Positions 8,833-18,129 of a stretch of 64,000 nt of DNA are shown here, in pieces. This DNA is from Bacillota bacterium (lineage in GTDB: Bacteria > Bacillota > Clostridia > Lachnospirales > Lachnospiraceae): NCBI GenBank assembly GCA_023408815.1, contig JAEYJO010000030.1:62001-126000 (forward strand), in the 5' to 3' direction. The notes under the pieces are model-generated. The model was given only the letters and a program-made list of their open reading frames with translations. It did no database searches and was not told the origin of the DNA. Each line of letters starts with the position of its first letter. Positions within the stretch are counted from its first letter, which is position 1. The position numbers and the translations under genes were made by a program.

Positions 8833-9714
8833 TTAACCCCGCTTTTGTTTTTTAGCCTTATAATTTAAGTTCTTATACTCTGACGGAGTACAATTCTTCG
8901 CCGCTTTAAATATCCGGTTAAAGGTAGATAGACTGTTAAAGCCCGATTGCATTGCAACCTCTGTAATGGAGATATCCGGCTTAATCAGAAGTCTTTCTGC
9001 ATGTGCGATTCTCTTTTGCGTTAAATAATCATAACAGGACATGTTGGAAAACTGCTTAAATAATCTGGCGAAATGAAACTTGGAAAACCCCGCCAGATCG
9101 GACAGGTCATCCACGCTGATATTTTCCGTGCAATGATCGGTAATATAGTTGCAAACCATCATGAACTTCTCTACATATTCATGCTGTTTGCTGTTAGTAA
9201 TGCCTGGGAACCGGGTATTAGCGTTCAGACTGACACGTCCCAGCGTGACAAAAAAGCGTATCATAAAGGAATAAACACAAGCCTCCGCAAAAGGAGATTT
9301 CGTATCGTACTCCCGGCTGATCTCTCCCAGATAAAATTGAAGTCTTCTGCGCAGGTCGGGTTGTTCGTTTTCTGTAATTAACGTATAGGGATGGAGCATG
9401 TGAAGAAGAGAATCCATTCCCTTCAAATTGCAGATGAGACTGTAATCGAAAAGCATAATCATGCGCTCTCCGTCCGGGGGGGCCAACAGCGCGTGAAGCG
9501 TTCCGGGAGGAGTGATCCATATATCGCCTTCTGCGATTTCATGAGTCTTTCCGTCCACCATTACGGTATATTTATTTTTGACAGGCATTATGATCTCCAG
9601 AGCTGTATGCCAGTGCAGGGGGTAATCCTCTACCTGTACATTATGGTATAGCTTTAATCCATTCACGGCGTCATATGCTACAGTTTCATGAATTCCATTT
9701 AATATTTCTATCAT
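8833..9714 (-). CDS. AraC family regulator of the GH3/GH67 locus
   Basis: The 293-residue protein has an N-terminal cupin-like sensing domain (HWHTALEIIMPV around residue 35, then GDIWITPPGTLHAL) and a C-terminal double helix-turn-helix (about 190-285) with GFSKFHFARLFKQFS and GFNSLSTFNRIFK. The RBS GGGGGAG sits upstream of the ATG at 9714. It is divergent from the GH3-GH67-ABC operon across a 436-base AT-rich gap that carries a 14-bp direct repeat. The likely job is activation of that operon in response to a xylan-derived or uronic oligosaccharide. The family is certain; the effector is inferred. Confidence 0.9.
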   Translation of the reverse strand: MIEILNGIHETVAYDAVNGLKLYHNVQVEDYPLHWHTALEIIMPVKNKYTVMVDGKTHEIAEGDIWITPPGTLHALLAPPDGERMIMLFDYSLICNLKGMDSLLHMLHPYTLITENEQPDLRRRLQFYLGEISREYDTKSPFAEACVYSFMIRFFVTLGRVSLNANTRFPGITNSKQHEYVEKFMMVCNYITDHCTENISVDDLSDLAGFSKFHFARLFKQFSNMSCYDYLTQKRIAHAERLLIKPDISITEVAMQSGFNSLSTFNRIFKAAKNCTPSEYKNLNYKAKKQKRG

Positions 9715-9948
9715 AAGCCATTCTCCCCCGCCTACGGCAGTCTATGCTGCCGTATTGTCTTTGTTTATCGTATATTTTATTTTAATCACATAATTTGAGA
9801 AGTGTCAATTCAAATATTGCTAAAAATGTTGGTGTACAAAATGCACAAAAAATTAGAAAATATTTTTAGTAATAATTTAAAAAGTGCAAAAAAACATCAA
9901 TATACTTAGAATTTTTATAATATTTAAATACAAATATAAATAAATAAT

Positions 9949-10018
9949 GAAAAAATATAGCATAATTCGATAAGTTAAAATTATCAAAAGAAAAAATATA
10001 GCAATATTTGATTATAAT
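9949..10018 (+). promoter_or_regulatory. Promoter of the GH3/GH67 operon with 14-bp direct repeats
   Basis: The 436 bases between the araC gene and GH3 (9715-10150) are very AT-rich and contain no gene. GAAAAAATATAGCA occurs twice in the same orientation, at 9949-9962 and 9990-10003, 41 bp apart (about four turns). A perfect -10 TATAAT lies at 10013-10018 with no consensus -35: at 17-bp spacing that position is GAAAAA, inside the second repeat. This matches an AraC-activated promoter in which the regulator replaces the -35 contact. GATAA and TTATC (9969-9973 and 9981-9985) form a small inverted repeat between the repeats. Confidence 0.5.
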
Positions 10019-10150
10019 AGTGCAAGATATAAAGAGAAATGATTGTCAGATTGACATATACTTTCTTTGCAAACAAACGGGAAGTATACAAAATATACAA
10101 CTGTTGTAAATGAAAAAATAAATGATACATTATATCAGGAGGAACATAGC

Positions 10151-12289
10151 GTGGAGCTGATAAGAGACAAAGCGAAAATAGATGAGTTCAGAGAACGTGC
10201 CCGTAAGCTGGTGGCAGAGATGACATTAGAGGAAAAGGTGTTTCAGACTTTGAACGGTGCTCCTGCAATCGAACGTTTGGGAATACCGGCATATAACTGG
10301 TGGAACGAAGCCTTGCACGGCGTGGCGAGAGCCGGTGTGGCGACAGTGTTTCCCCAGGCAATATCCATGGCAGCGACCTTTGATGAAGACCATTTGGAAA
10401 AAGTGGCGGATGCTATTTCCACAGAGGGACGTGCCAAATTCAATATGCAGCAAAAAAACGGAGATACAGATATTTATAAAGGGCTTACCTTCTGGTCCCC
10501 CAATGTTAATATATTCAGAGACCCCAGATGGGGGAGAGGTCATGAAACTTTTGGAGAAGACCCGTATCTGACATCCAGGTTAGGTGTGCGGTTCACGCAA
10601 GGGCTTCAGGGACACGATGAGAACTATGTGAAATCTGCAGCCTGCGCTAAGCATTTTGCAGTTCACAGCGGACCGGAGGATATCAGGCACAGCTTCAACG
10701 CCGTAGTATCCAAGCAGGATCTGTATGAAACTTACCTGCCCGCATTCAAAGCATGTGTACAAGAAGGAAAGGTGGAAGCGGTCATGGGGGCCTACAATAG
10801 AACAAACGGAGCACCCTGCTGTGGAAGCAAAGAGCTTTTGACGGATATTTTGAGAAGTGAATGGAACTTCCAAGGACACGTGGTTTCGGATTGCTGGGCA
10901 ATCAAAGATTTCCATCAGGGGCACGGAGTGACCCCGGGACCGGTAGAGTCGGCAGCGATGGCGATGAACAATGGCTGTGATTTAAATTGCGGCAATCTTT
11001 TTATTTATCTAGTGGATGCTGTGAACAAAGGGATGGTGCAGGAGGAAAGAATCGACGAAGCGGTAGTTAACCTTTTTACTACAAGAATGAAGCTGGGTGT
11101 GTTCGATGATAAAGGAAAGAATCCTTTTGATGAGATTCCTTACAGCGTGGTGGATTCCAGGGAAATGCAGCAATTGAATGTGGATACGGCTGCAAAATGT
11201 GTAGTGCTTCTGAAGAATGAGAAAAATCTGCTCCCCTTGGATAAGTCCAGAATAAATAGTATCGGAGTGATAGGACCTAATGCCAACAACAGAAAAGCGC
11301 TGGTAGGAAATTATGAAGGAACGGCCTCCAGGTATTATACTGTCCTGGAAGGGATTCAGGACTATGTAGGCGAAGAAGTAAGAGTAATGTACTCCGAAGG
11401 CTGCCATTTATATAAAGAAAAAATCAGTGGACTGGGAATAGAGAATGACCGCATTTCAGAAGTAAAAGGCGTCTGTGACGCCAGCGATGTCGTAATTGTT
11501 TGTCTTGGTTTGGATGCAGGCTTAGAGGGTGAAGAAGGCGACGAAGGAAATCAATATGCCAGCGGTGATAAACCGAATTTGGATCTTCCCGGGATGCAGC
11601 AGGAGGTTCTGCAAACCGCTTATGCCAGCGGAAAGCCGGTAGTCCTTGTACTCTTATCGGGAAGTGCGCTGGCGGTAGGATGGGCGGATGAACACATTCC
11701 AGCCATTCTCCAGGGCTGGTATCCCGGAGCTCAGGGAGGAAAGGCTATTGCTCAGATATTGTTCGGAGATAGAAACCCGGAGGGAAAACTTCCCGTAACC
11801 TTCTACAGAACGACAGAGGAGCTTCCTGATTTCCTGGATTATGCAATGAAGGGTAGAACCTACCGTTATATGGTAAATGAAGCGCTGTATCCCTTCGGAT
11901 TCGGATTATCTTATACGGAATTTACATACAGCAATGAAAGGGTATCCAAAAGCGTGCTTGACGGAGACGGAATCAGCGTGAAGGCTATGGTTACCAATAC
12001 AGGAAGCAGGGAAGGAACGGAAACGGTAGAAGTTTATGTGAAGGCCCTGAGGGAAGGGACGCCAGGCGCTCAACTAAAAGGAGTCGGGAAGATAACGCTG
12101 CAGCCCGGAGAGAGCAGGGAAATCACCGTAAAGCTTCCGGTAGAAGCATTTGCCCTCTATGATGAAAACGGCGTGTCCGGAGTGGAAAAGGGAGAATATC
12201 TCGTATCCATTGGAGGAACCCAGCCGGAAAAACGAAGTGAAGCTCTTACCGGCAAGAAGATAGCAGTATTAAAGGTAAAAACGGAATAA
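10151..12289 (+). CDS. Glycoside hydrolase family 3 (beta-xylosidase/beta-glucosidase)
   Basis: The 712-residue GH3 enzyme has the N-terminal barrel (NEALHGVARAG, RWGRGHETFGEDPYL, KHFAVHSGPE), with the nucleophile Asp247 in VVSDCW. The alpha/beta sandwich domain and a C-terminal fibronectin III-like domain (from about residue 600) follow. No signal peptide is seen, so it acts in the cytoplasm. The NWWNEALHG start region is typical of the beta-xylosidase branch, fitting the GH67 gene 21 bases downstream. GTG 10151 is chosen because AGGAGG at 10137-10142 is correctly spaced and the protein then begins just before the conserved barrel. An upstream TTG at 10067 lacks an RBS and adds 28 unlikely residues. 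Confidence 0.88.
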   Translation: MELIRDKAKIDEFRERARKLVAEMTLEEKVFQTLNGAPAIERLGIPAYNWWNEALHGVARAGVATVFPQAISMAATFDEDHLEKVADAISTEGRAKFNMQQKNGDTDIYKGLTFWSPNVNIFRDPRWGRGHETFGEDPYLTSRLGVRFTQGLQGHDENYVKSAACAKHFAVHSGPEDIRHSFNAVVSKQDLYETYLPAFKACVQEGKVEAVMGAYNRTNGAPCCGSKELLTDILRSEWNFQGHVVSDCWAIKDFHQGHGVTPGPVESAAMAMNNGCDLNCGNLFIYLVDAVNKGMVQEERIDEAVVNLFTTRMKLGVFDDKGKNPFDEIPYSVVDSREMQQLNVDTAAKCVVLLKNEKNLLPLDKSRINSIGVIGPNANNRKALVGNYEGTASRYYTVLEGIQDYVGEEVRVMYSEGCHLYKEKISGLGIENDRISEVKGVCDASDVVIVCLGLDAGLEGEEGDEGNQYASGDKPNLDLPGMQQEVLQTAYASGKPVVLVLLSGSALAVGWADEHIPAILQGWYPGAQGGKAIAQILFGDRNPEGKLPVTFYRTTEELPDFLDYAMKGRTYRYMVNEALYPFGFGLSYTEFTYSNERVSKSVLDGDGISVKAMVTNTGSREGTETVEVYVKALREGTPGAQLKGVGKITLQPGESREITVKLPVEAFALYDENGVSGVEKGEYLVSIGGTQPEKRSEALTGKKIAVLKVKTE

Positions 12290-12310
12290 GAAAAAGGGAT
12301 GGTTATTAAT

Positions 12311-14329
12311 ATGGATTTTGAACAATTATGGCTGGCATATGTAAAAAAAGAAAACAATAAGGAACTTTGCGGAATTCGCCATATATATGCAGACTGTGAT
12401 AATCCAACCGCCATCCATGGAGCGGAAGAACTGCTTCTGGCCCTGGAGGTCATGACCGGTTCGAAACCGGTTCTACATAAAACTCCCATGGGCGGCGATG
12501 CCAAAGAGAAAAATGCGGAGTCATCGAAAACAATAGACAGCATTAAGCTGCGTATTGTTCCCGGCATGACGGCGGAGAGCTATCATATTTATGAAAACGA
12601 AGGCCGGATTAAAATAGAAGCTTCCGATGGAAAGGGCATTTTATACGGAGCCTTCGCCCTTATCAGAGAAATGCAGAGGGAGAAACCTTTAAGGGGGCTG
12701 AATGTTTCCAAAGAGCCTGCGGCTCCGTTAAGAATGCTGAATCACTGGGATAATATGGACGGAAGCATCGAAAGAGGCTATTCAGGGAATTCCTTTTTCT
12801 TCGAAAATAATAAAATCATCGTTAATGAACGAACCAAGACCTATGCAAGGCTGCTGGCGTCTGTCTCCATCAATGCTGTGGTAATCAATAACGTAAACGT
12901 GAAAGACAGCGCAACATGGCTCATAACCGACAGATATTACGATAAATTAAAGGAACTGTCAGAATGTTTCGCCGGATATGGCATCAAGCTTTTCTTAAGC
13001 CTGAATTATGCTGCCCCTATGGAAATTGACGGTTTGGACAGCGCTGATCCCTTGCAGGAGGAGATTAAGCAGTGGTGGAAGGAAAAGATGGCGGAGGTAT
13101 TCACAAGAATTCCTAATCTGGGCGGGTTTTTGATTAAGGCGGATTCGGAAGGACGGCCCGGGCCCTTTACCTACGGAAGAAACCACGCGGACGGTGCCAA
13201 CATGCTGGCAGAGGCGGCGGAGCCTTACGGCGGACTGATTATATGGCGCTGCTTTGTATATAACTGCAGGCAGGACTGGCGGGACAGGAAAACGGACAGA
13301 GCCAGATCAGGTTACGACAACTTTATGCCCCTCGACGGAAAATTTAAGGATAATGTTATCTTACAGATAAAGAACGGCCCCATGGACTTTCAGGTCAGAG
13401 AACCTGTGCTTCCCTTGTTCGGCGGCTTAAAGGCCACGAACCAGATGCTGGAGGTACAGATTGCGCAGGAATATACGGGACAGCAGAGACATGTCTGCTA
13501 TCTGATTCCCATGTTTAAGGAAATACTGGATTTTCATACTTACGTGGCGAAGGAAAAGGATACTGTCTGCGATATTGTAACAGGCAGGACCTTCGGGCAT
13601 ACCAATTGCGGGATGGCGGCGGTGGCTAACACCGGAAATGATGCAAACTGGACAGGGCACGATTTAGCGGCGGCAAACCTATATGGTTTCGGAAGGCTTG
13701 CCTATGAGCCGGAGCTTACGGGGGAGGAAATTGCCTCCGAATGGATCGATCTTACCTTTGGAAAAGACGAAGAGATAAAACAAATCCTTCTCTCCATTCT
13801 AATGAATTCTCGCAGTATTTACGAGAAATATACATCACCTCTGGGAATCGGATGGATGGTGAATCCGGCTCATCATTACGGACCCAGTGTAGACGGCTAC
13901 GAATATGACAGATGGGGAACCTACCATAGGGCGAATCACTTAGGTATGGGAGTGGACAGAAGCCATAACGGAACGGGATATGCAATGCTTTACAACGAGC
14001 CGAATGCTTCCGCATATAACCATATGGAAACCTGTCCGGAAGAGTTGCTCTTGTTTTTCCACCATGTTCCTTATACATATCGGTTAAAGAACGGAAAGAC
14101 TTTGATTCAGCATATTTATGACACGCATTTCGAAGGAGCCGACGAAGCAGCGCAGATGCGAAAACAGTTTGAAACCTTAAAAGACAGATTGCCGGAAAAG
14201 ATATACAAAAGAATCGATGAAAGGCTGCTGCATCAGGAGGAACATTCCAAAGAGTGGCGAGATCAGGTTAATACGTATTTTTACAGAAAATCAGGTATTA
14301 TGGATGAACTGGGAAGAGAGATTTACTGA
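12311..14329 (+). CDS. aguA: GH67 alpha-glucuronidase
   Basis: The 672-residue protein follows the GH67 pattern throughout. It has an N-terminal domain, then a barrel with GFLIKADSEGRPGP, YGRNHADGANML and KNGPMDFQVREP. Asp359 (in PMDF) and Glu387 (in AQEYTG) are 28 residues apart, the same spacing as the known catalytic base pair of the family, and are read as catalytic. GH67 enzymes remove (4-O-methyl)glucuronate from the non-reducing end of xylooligosaccharides. No signal peptide, so substrates must be imported by the adjacent ABC system, and GH3 would then finish the xylose chain. ATG 12311 is preferred for spacing from AAAGGG; an ATG at 12299 would add four residues. Confidence 0.92.
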   Translation: MDFEQLWLAYVKKENNKELCGIRHIYADCDNPTAIHGAEELLLALEVMTGSKPVLHKTPMGGDAKEKNAESSKTIDSIKLRIVPGMTAESYHIYENEGRIKIEASDGKGILYGAFALIREMQREKPLRGLNVSKEPAAPLRMLNHWDNMDGSIERGYSGNSFFFENNKIIVNERTKTYARLLASVSINAVVINNVNVKDSATWLITDRYYDKLKELSECFAGYGIKLFLSLNYAAPMEIDGLDSADPLQEEIKQWWKEKMAEVFTRIPNLGGFLIKADSEGRPGPFTYGRNHADGANMLAEAAEPYGGLIIWRCFVYNCRQDWRDRKTDRARSGYDNFMPLDGKFKDNVILQIKNGPMDFQVREPVLPLFGGLKATNQMLEVQIAQEYTGQQRHVCYLIPMFKEILDFHTYVAKEKDTVCDIVTGRTFGHTNCGMAAVANTGNDANWTGHDLAAANLYGFGRLAYEPELTGEEIASEWIDLTFGKDEEIKQILLSILMNSRSIYEKYTSPLGIGWMVNPAHHYGPSVDGYEYDRWGTYHRANHLGMGVDRSHNGTGYAMLYNEPNASAYNHMETCPEELLLFFHHVPYTYRLKNGKTLIQHIYDTHFEGADEAAQMRKQFETLKDRLPEKIYKRIDERLLHQEEHSKEWRDQVNTYFYRKSGIMDELGREIY

Positions 14330-14377
14330 TCAATCGGTTGGAATGGGTGAAGGACACCCAAAGAAAGAGGTAGTGAA

Positions 14378-15316
14378 ATGGCAAGAGTAAAAGAAAACAA
14401 TCAACATCTGGGGAGGATTTCCTTAAAAAAGCATTTGAAGAAGGAATGGAGGTTATACACCTTCCTGCTCATTCCGATTCTGTATTTCATAATCTTCAAA
14501 TATGTGCCCATGTTCGGCAATATTATCGCCTTTCGCAAATACAAGGGCGGTACTAATATCTTCGGTACGGAGTGGGTAGGACTAAGATATTTCCTGCAGT
14601 TTATGGGGGATGCCTCCTTCTGGAGAGCCTTTAGGAATACGTTAACGCTAAGCGTTTCCTATCTGGTGGTGAGATTTCCGCTCACATTGATATTTGCTTT
14701 ACTTCTTAATGAAATAAGAAATATCAGATGGAAGAAGTTCGTACAGACGATATCTTACCTTCCGCACTTTATCTCCATGGTCATTATCGCCGGTATGATC
14801 AAGGAAATCGTGTCCCTGACCGGGCCGATCAATACCTTAATGGCGAACTTCGGGCTGGATAAGATTTCCTTCATTCAAGAAGCGGACTGGTTTCCGGCTA
14901 TTTATATTATTTCCGGTGTATGGCAGGGACTCGGCTGGGGAACTATTCTCTATCTGGCAGCGATGACCGCCATCAATACGGAATTGTATGAGGCGGCCAA
15001 AATTGACGGAGCGGGACGCTTTAAGCAGGCGCTTCATGTTACCATTCCCGGAATACTCCCGACGATCACTACCTTGTTAATACTGGATATTGGAGGTATT
15101 ATGGGCTCCAACTTCGAAAAGATCATCCTGCTGTATTTGCCTTCCACCTACGAGAAGGCGGATGTTATCGCAACCTACGTATACCGGATGGGTATTACGG
15201 GCGGAAAGTTCAGCTATGCGACGGCGGTCGGTTTATTCGAGGGAATCATAGGTTTGATTCTGGTAATCAGCGCCAACCTGATATCGAAAAAACTAACAGA
15301 ATCAAGTTTGTGGTAG
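14378..15316 (+). CDS. ABC oligosaccharide transporter permease (LplB/YteP type)
   Basis: The 312-residue membrane protein belongs to the LplB branch of carbohydrate permeases. It starts with a basic cytoplasmic segment and a helix YTFLLIPILYFIIFKYVPM. The typical MFGNIIAFRKYKGG follows, and the ATPase-contacting EAA loop is ELYEAAKIDGAGRFKQALHVT (around residues 205-225). It is first in a permease-permease-binding protein series directly behind GH67. No ATPase is encoded here, so a shared MsmX-type ATPase elsewhere must power it, as is usual for this family. The expected cargo is glucurono-xylooligosaccharides. Confidence 0.88.
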   Translation: MARVKENNQHLGRISLKKHLKKEWRLYTFLLIPILYFIIFKYVPMFGNIIAFRKYKGGTNIFGTEWVGLRYFLQFMGDASFWRAFRNTLTLSVSYLVVRFPLTLIFALLLNEIRNIRWKKFVQTISYLPHFISMVIIAGMIKEIVSLTGPINTLMANFGLDKISFIQEADWFPAIYIISGVWQGLGWGTILYLAAMTAINTELYEAAKIDGAGRFKQALHVTIPGILPTITTLLILDIGGIMGSNFEKIILLYLPSTYEKADVIATYVYRMGITGGKFSYATAVGLFEGIIGLILVISANLISKKLTESSLW

Positions 15317-15331
15317 AAAGGAGGAAAGAAA

Positions 15332-16210
15332 ATGAAAGTAAAAGAATCGAAAGGATATCGCGTATTTCAGGTGTTCAATCTTCTTATCATGCTATTTGTT
15401 GTATTTGTTACTTTATACCCTTTCCTTTATCTGCTGGCACAGTCTTTTAGCTCGGAAGCGGCAATCTATGCAGGAAAGGTATCATTTTTCCCCGTAGATT
15501 TTACCACAAGAACTTACAGTATTATTTTAGGAAAACAGGACTTCTTCGTATACTACGGAAATACGGTTTTCTATTCTGTAGTGGGAACTGTGATTTCGTT
15601 GGTGGGAACCGCTGTTTTGGCATATCCCTTATCAAAGAAGAGGCTGGTGCTAAATAAATTTTTCACTCCCTTTGTAGTATTTACCATGTTTTTTGCCGGC
15701 GGCATGATTCCTAACTATGTATTAGTCGCACAAGCGCTCCATATGCGCGACACTATGTGGGCAATCGTCATTCCGGGTGCGATCAGCGCTTATAACGTTT
15801 TGTTGATGAAGTCTTTCTTCTCAGGGCTGCCGGATGAATTAGAGGAAGCGGCAGCCGTAGACGGAATGAGTGCGTATGGAATTTTTATAAAAATTATTGT
15901 TCCTTTATCCAAGCCAATTATCGCAACGATGTTCCTGTTCTATATTGTAGGTATCTGGAACAACTGGTGGAGTCCCTTCCTTTATCTGGACAGCAAGGAT
16001 AAATGGCCGATTGCTCTTTACTTGAGGCAGCTCATTATGGGAGCCATGGGAACACAGGAAGTAGGAGCCAGTCTGGATGAGTCCAGCCAGATAGCCGCTA
16101 CGGTCAAGTCAGCCTGTATGGTATTGACAGCGGCACCGATTATTTGTGTGTACCCTTTCATCCAGAAATACTTTGTGCAGGGTATGATGATGGGTTCTGT
16201 CAAGGGTTAG
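15332..16210 (+). CDS. ABC oligosaccharide transporter permease (LplC/YtcP type)
   Basis: The second permease subunit, 292 residues, has six predicted helices and the EAA loop ELEEAAAVDGMSAYGIFIKI (around residues 170-190). The conserved opening LIMLFVVFVTLYPFLYLLAQSFSS is typical of the YtcP branch. A strong RBS (AGGAGG) precedes the ATG, 15 bases after the previous stop. It should pair with the LplB-type permease in the membrane. The C-terminal YFVQGMMMGSVKG is the family signature ending. Confidence 0.9.
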   Translation: MKVKESKGYRVFQVFNLLIMLFVVFVTLYPFLYLLAQSFSSEAAIYAGKVSFFPVDFTTRTYSIILGKQDFFVYYGNTVFYSVVGTVISLVGTAVLAYPLSKKRLVLNKFFTPFVVFTMFFAGGMIPNYVLVAQALHMRDTMWAIVIPGAISAYNVLLMKSFFSGLPDELEEAAAVDGMSAYGIFIKIIVPLSKPIIATMFLFYIVGIWNNWWSPFLYLDSKDKWPIALYLRQLIMGAMGTQEVGASLDESSQIAATVKSACMVLTAAPIICVYPFIQKYFVQGMMMGSVKG

Positions 16211-16313
16211 GAGGCATAACAACGTATTTAAACCAGAGAGCATATATTCTGGATTGAATAAACAACCAATTAACATTTAATATTTTTAAACATGTAAAAG
16301 GAGGAAATGAGTT

Positions 16314-18011
16314 ATGAAAATGAAGAAAGCGCTTGCCATCGTGCTCGCATCAGCTATGACACTTTCACTTGCTGCCTGCGGGAGCGCCGGAAATCAGATT
16401 ACAGAAGAAGCTGCTTCCGAAGAGACTACGACAGAACCTTCAACCGTAGAGGATATGGTTACCACGGATGTAGTGGAGGATGAGGCGGAAGGTTACGAGT
16501 ACGGTGCCGGAGTTACCTTCCATTCGGAAGAACCGCTAACCTATTCCATGATGTTTTCCGACCATGAGAATTATCCTTATAAGGATGATTGGAGAATCAT
16601 GACGAGAATCCAGGAATTGACTAACGTAAGCTTTGACCTCACATTAATTGCGAGAAGTGATTATGAGGATAAAAAATCCGTATTGGTTAATTCAGGCGAT
16701 TCACCGTATATTATTCCAAAGACCTATGAAGAAAATGCATATGTTAACGGCGGTCAGGTAGTGGCTATCAGCGATTGGGTACAGTATATGCCCAATTACC
16801 AGAAATGTGTCCAGGATTGGAACATGGTAGACGACTTAAAGCAGAAAATGAAGTCCGACGGCAAATACTACGTTCTTCCCGGACTTTGGGAAAATGCCAG
16901 TGCAGGTTATTCCTATATCATCAGAAAAGATATATTTGACGCAGCAGGCGTAGACGTTACACAATTGGAAAAGAACTGGACCTATGATGATTTCTATGAA
17001 GCCCTTAAGAAGGTCAAAGAATATACGGGCAGTGACTATGTCTTCTCTGATCGTCACAAAGGCGAGTCAACCTTGAATATAGCAGCCGTATCCTATGGTG
17101 TAACCGCTGGATGGGGTATAGCAAACGGTATGAAATTCGACGCGGATAACAATCAATTCTACTTTGCTGAAACTACGGATAACTTCAAAGAATTTGTTTC
17201 CTATTTTAATAAACTGCTGAATGAAAAGATTATGGACCCTGAGTCTTTCTCCCAGGAAGACGATGCGGCTCTCTCCAAGTTCTACAGAGGAGAAACCTAC
17301 GTAATTAACGGTAACTATCAGAATCTGGCAGATATCACCCAGCAGATGCAGGTAGACGGTGCAGAACTTTATATGGTTGTTCAGCCCGGCGGGCCGGCAG
17401 GTAACATGCAGATTGAGAACTCCAGACTTGAAAACGGCATCATGATCGCGCAGAATGCACTCGATGATCTGGGTGAAGAAGGATTTATTAAAATGCTGCG
17501 TTTTGTCGACTGGTTATGGTATTCCGAAGAGGGTCAGACCCTGTGTCTATGGGGTGTTGAAGGGGAAACCTATACGAGAGATGGCGATACGATCACTCTG
17601 AATTCCGATATTACATACAATGGAATCAACCCGGATGCTGAGAAGCTGTTAAATGCTGACTTCGGCTTCGGGGGCGGCGTATTCGCATACGGCGGACCTA
17701 CATGGTTAAAGATTTCTAAGTATACAGAAGGTGAAAAGGATTACGCCAACAGAGTTGTGGAATACAAGGAAGCACGTCCGGTAGATCCTCCGATCATGGG
17801 TAATGAAGAAGAGACCGAAGAAATGGATTTAATTAAGACACCTTTGATAGACAGTGTAAAGGCATGGACCTTGAAATTCATCACCGGTCAGGCAGATCTC
17901 GAAATCCAGTGGGATACTTACGTTGCTGAATGCGAAAGCTTAGGCTCTGCTGCTTACGCGGATCAGTGTAACGAAATCTTTAATAATACAAAATCTATGC
18001 TCGGTTATTAA
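16314..18011 (+). CDS. Oligosaccharide-binding lipoprotein of the GH67 locus
   Basis: The 565-residue extracellular binding protein has a lipoprotein signal: basic start MKMKKALAIVLASAM and lipobox LAAC with Cys21. An acidic Thr/Glu-rich linker follows (about 28-60). The length and the paired permeases place it in the LipO/YtcQ group that binds longer oligosaccharides. The RBS AGGAGG is eight bases from the ATG. The 103-base gap before it holds no gene. The terminator at 18024-18059 closes the operon. Cargo is inferred from GH67 and GH3 next door. Confidence 0.9.
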   Translation: MKMKKALAIVLASAMTLSLAACGSAGNQITEEAASEETTTEPSTVEDMVTTDVVEDEAEGYEYGAGVTFHSEEPLTYSMMFSDHENYPYKDDWRIMTRIQELTNVSFDLTLIARSDYEDKKSVLVNSGDSPYIIPKTYEENAYVNGGQVVAISDWVQYMPNYQKCVQDWNMVDDLKQKMKSDGKYYVLPGLWENASAGYSYIIRKDIFDAAGVDVTQLEKNWTYDDFYEALKKVKEYTGSDYVFSDRHKGESTLNIAAVSYGVTAGWGIANGMKFDADNNQFYFAETTDNFKEFVSYFNKLLNEKIMDPESFSQEDDAALSKFYRGETYVINGNYQNLADITQQMQVDGAELYMVVQPGGPAGNMQIENSRLENGIMIAQNALDDLGEEGFIKMLRFVDWLWYSEEGQTLCLWGVEGETYTRDGDTITLNSDITYNGINPDAEKLLNADFGFGGGVFAYGGPTWLKISKYTEGEKDYANRVVEYKEARPVDPPIMGNEEETEEMDLIKTPLIDSVKAWTLKFITGQADLEIQWDTYVAECESLGSAAYADQCNEIFNNTKSMLGY

Positions 18012-18023
18012 TTGGCTATTAAC

Positions 18024-18062
18024 AAGACGGACTATAAGTGTAAACTAATAGTCCGTCTTTTG
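18024..18062. terminator. Intrinsic terminator after the GH67 operon
   Basis: Perfect 12-bp arms AAGACGGACTAT (18024-18035) and ATAGTCCGTCTT (18048-18059) enclose a 12-base loop and end in a short T run. It closes the plus-strand operon and may also serve the convergent ABC gene ending at 18130. Confidence 0.85.
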
Positions 18063-18129
18063 CGCTGAGAGGGGCGGGGATTTGCATTAGTAAAATGTTA
18101 CCCGGCCCTACCGGTTTGAAAACTTGAAA

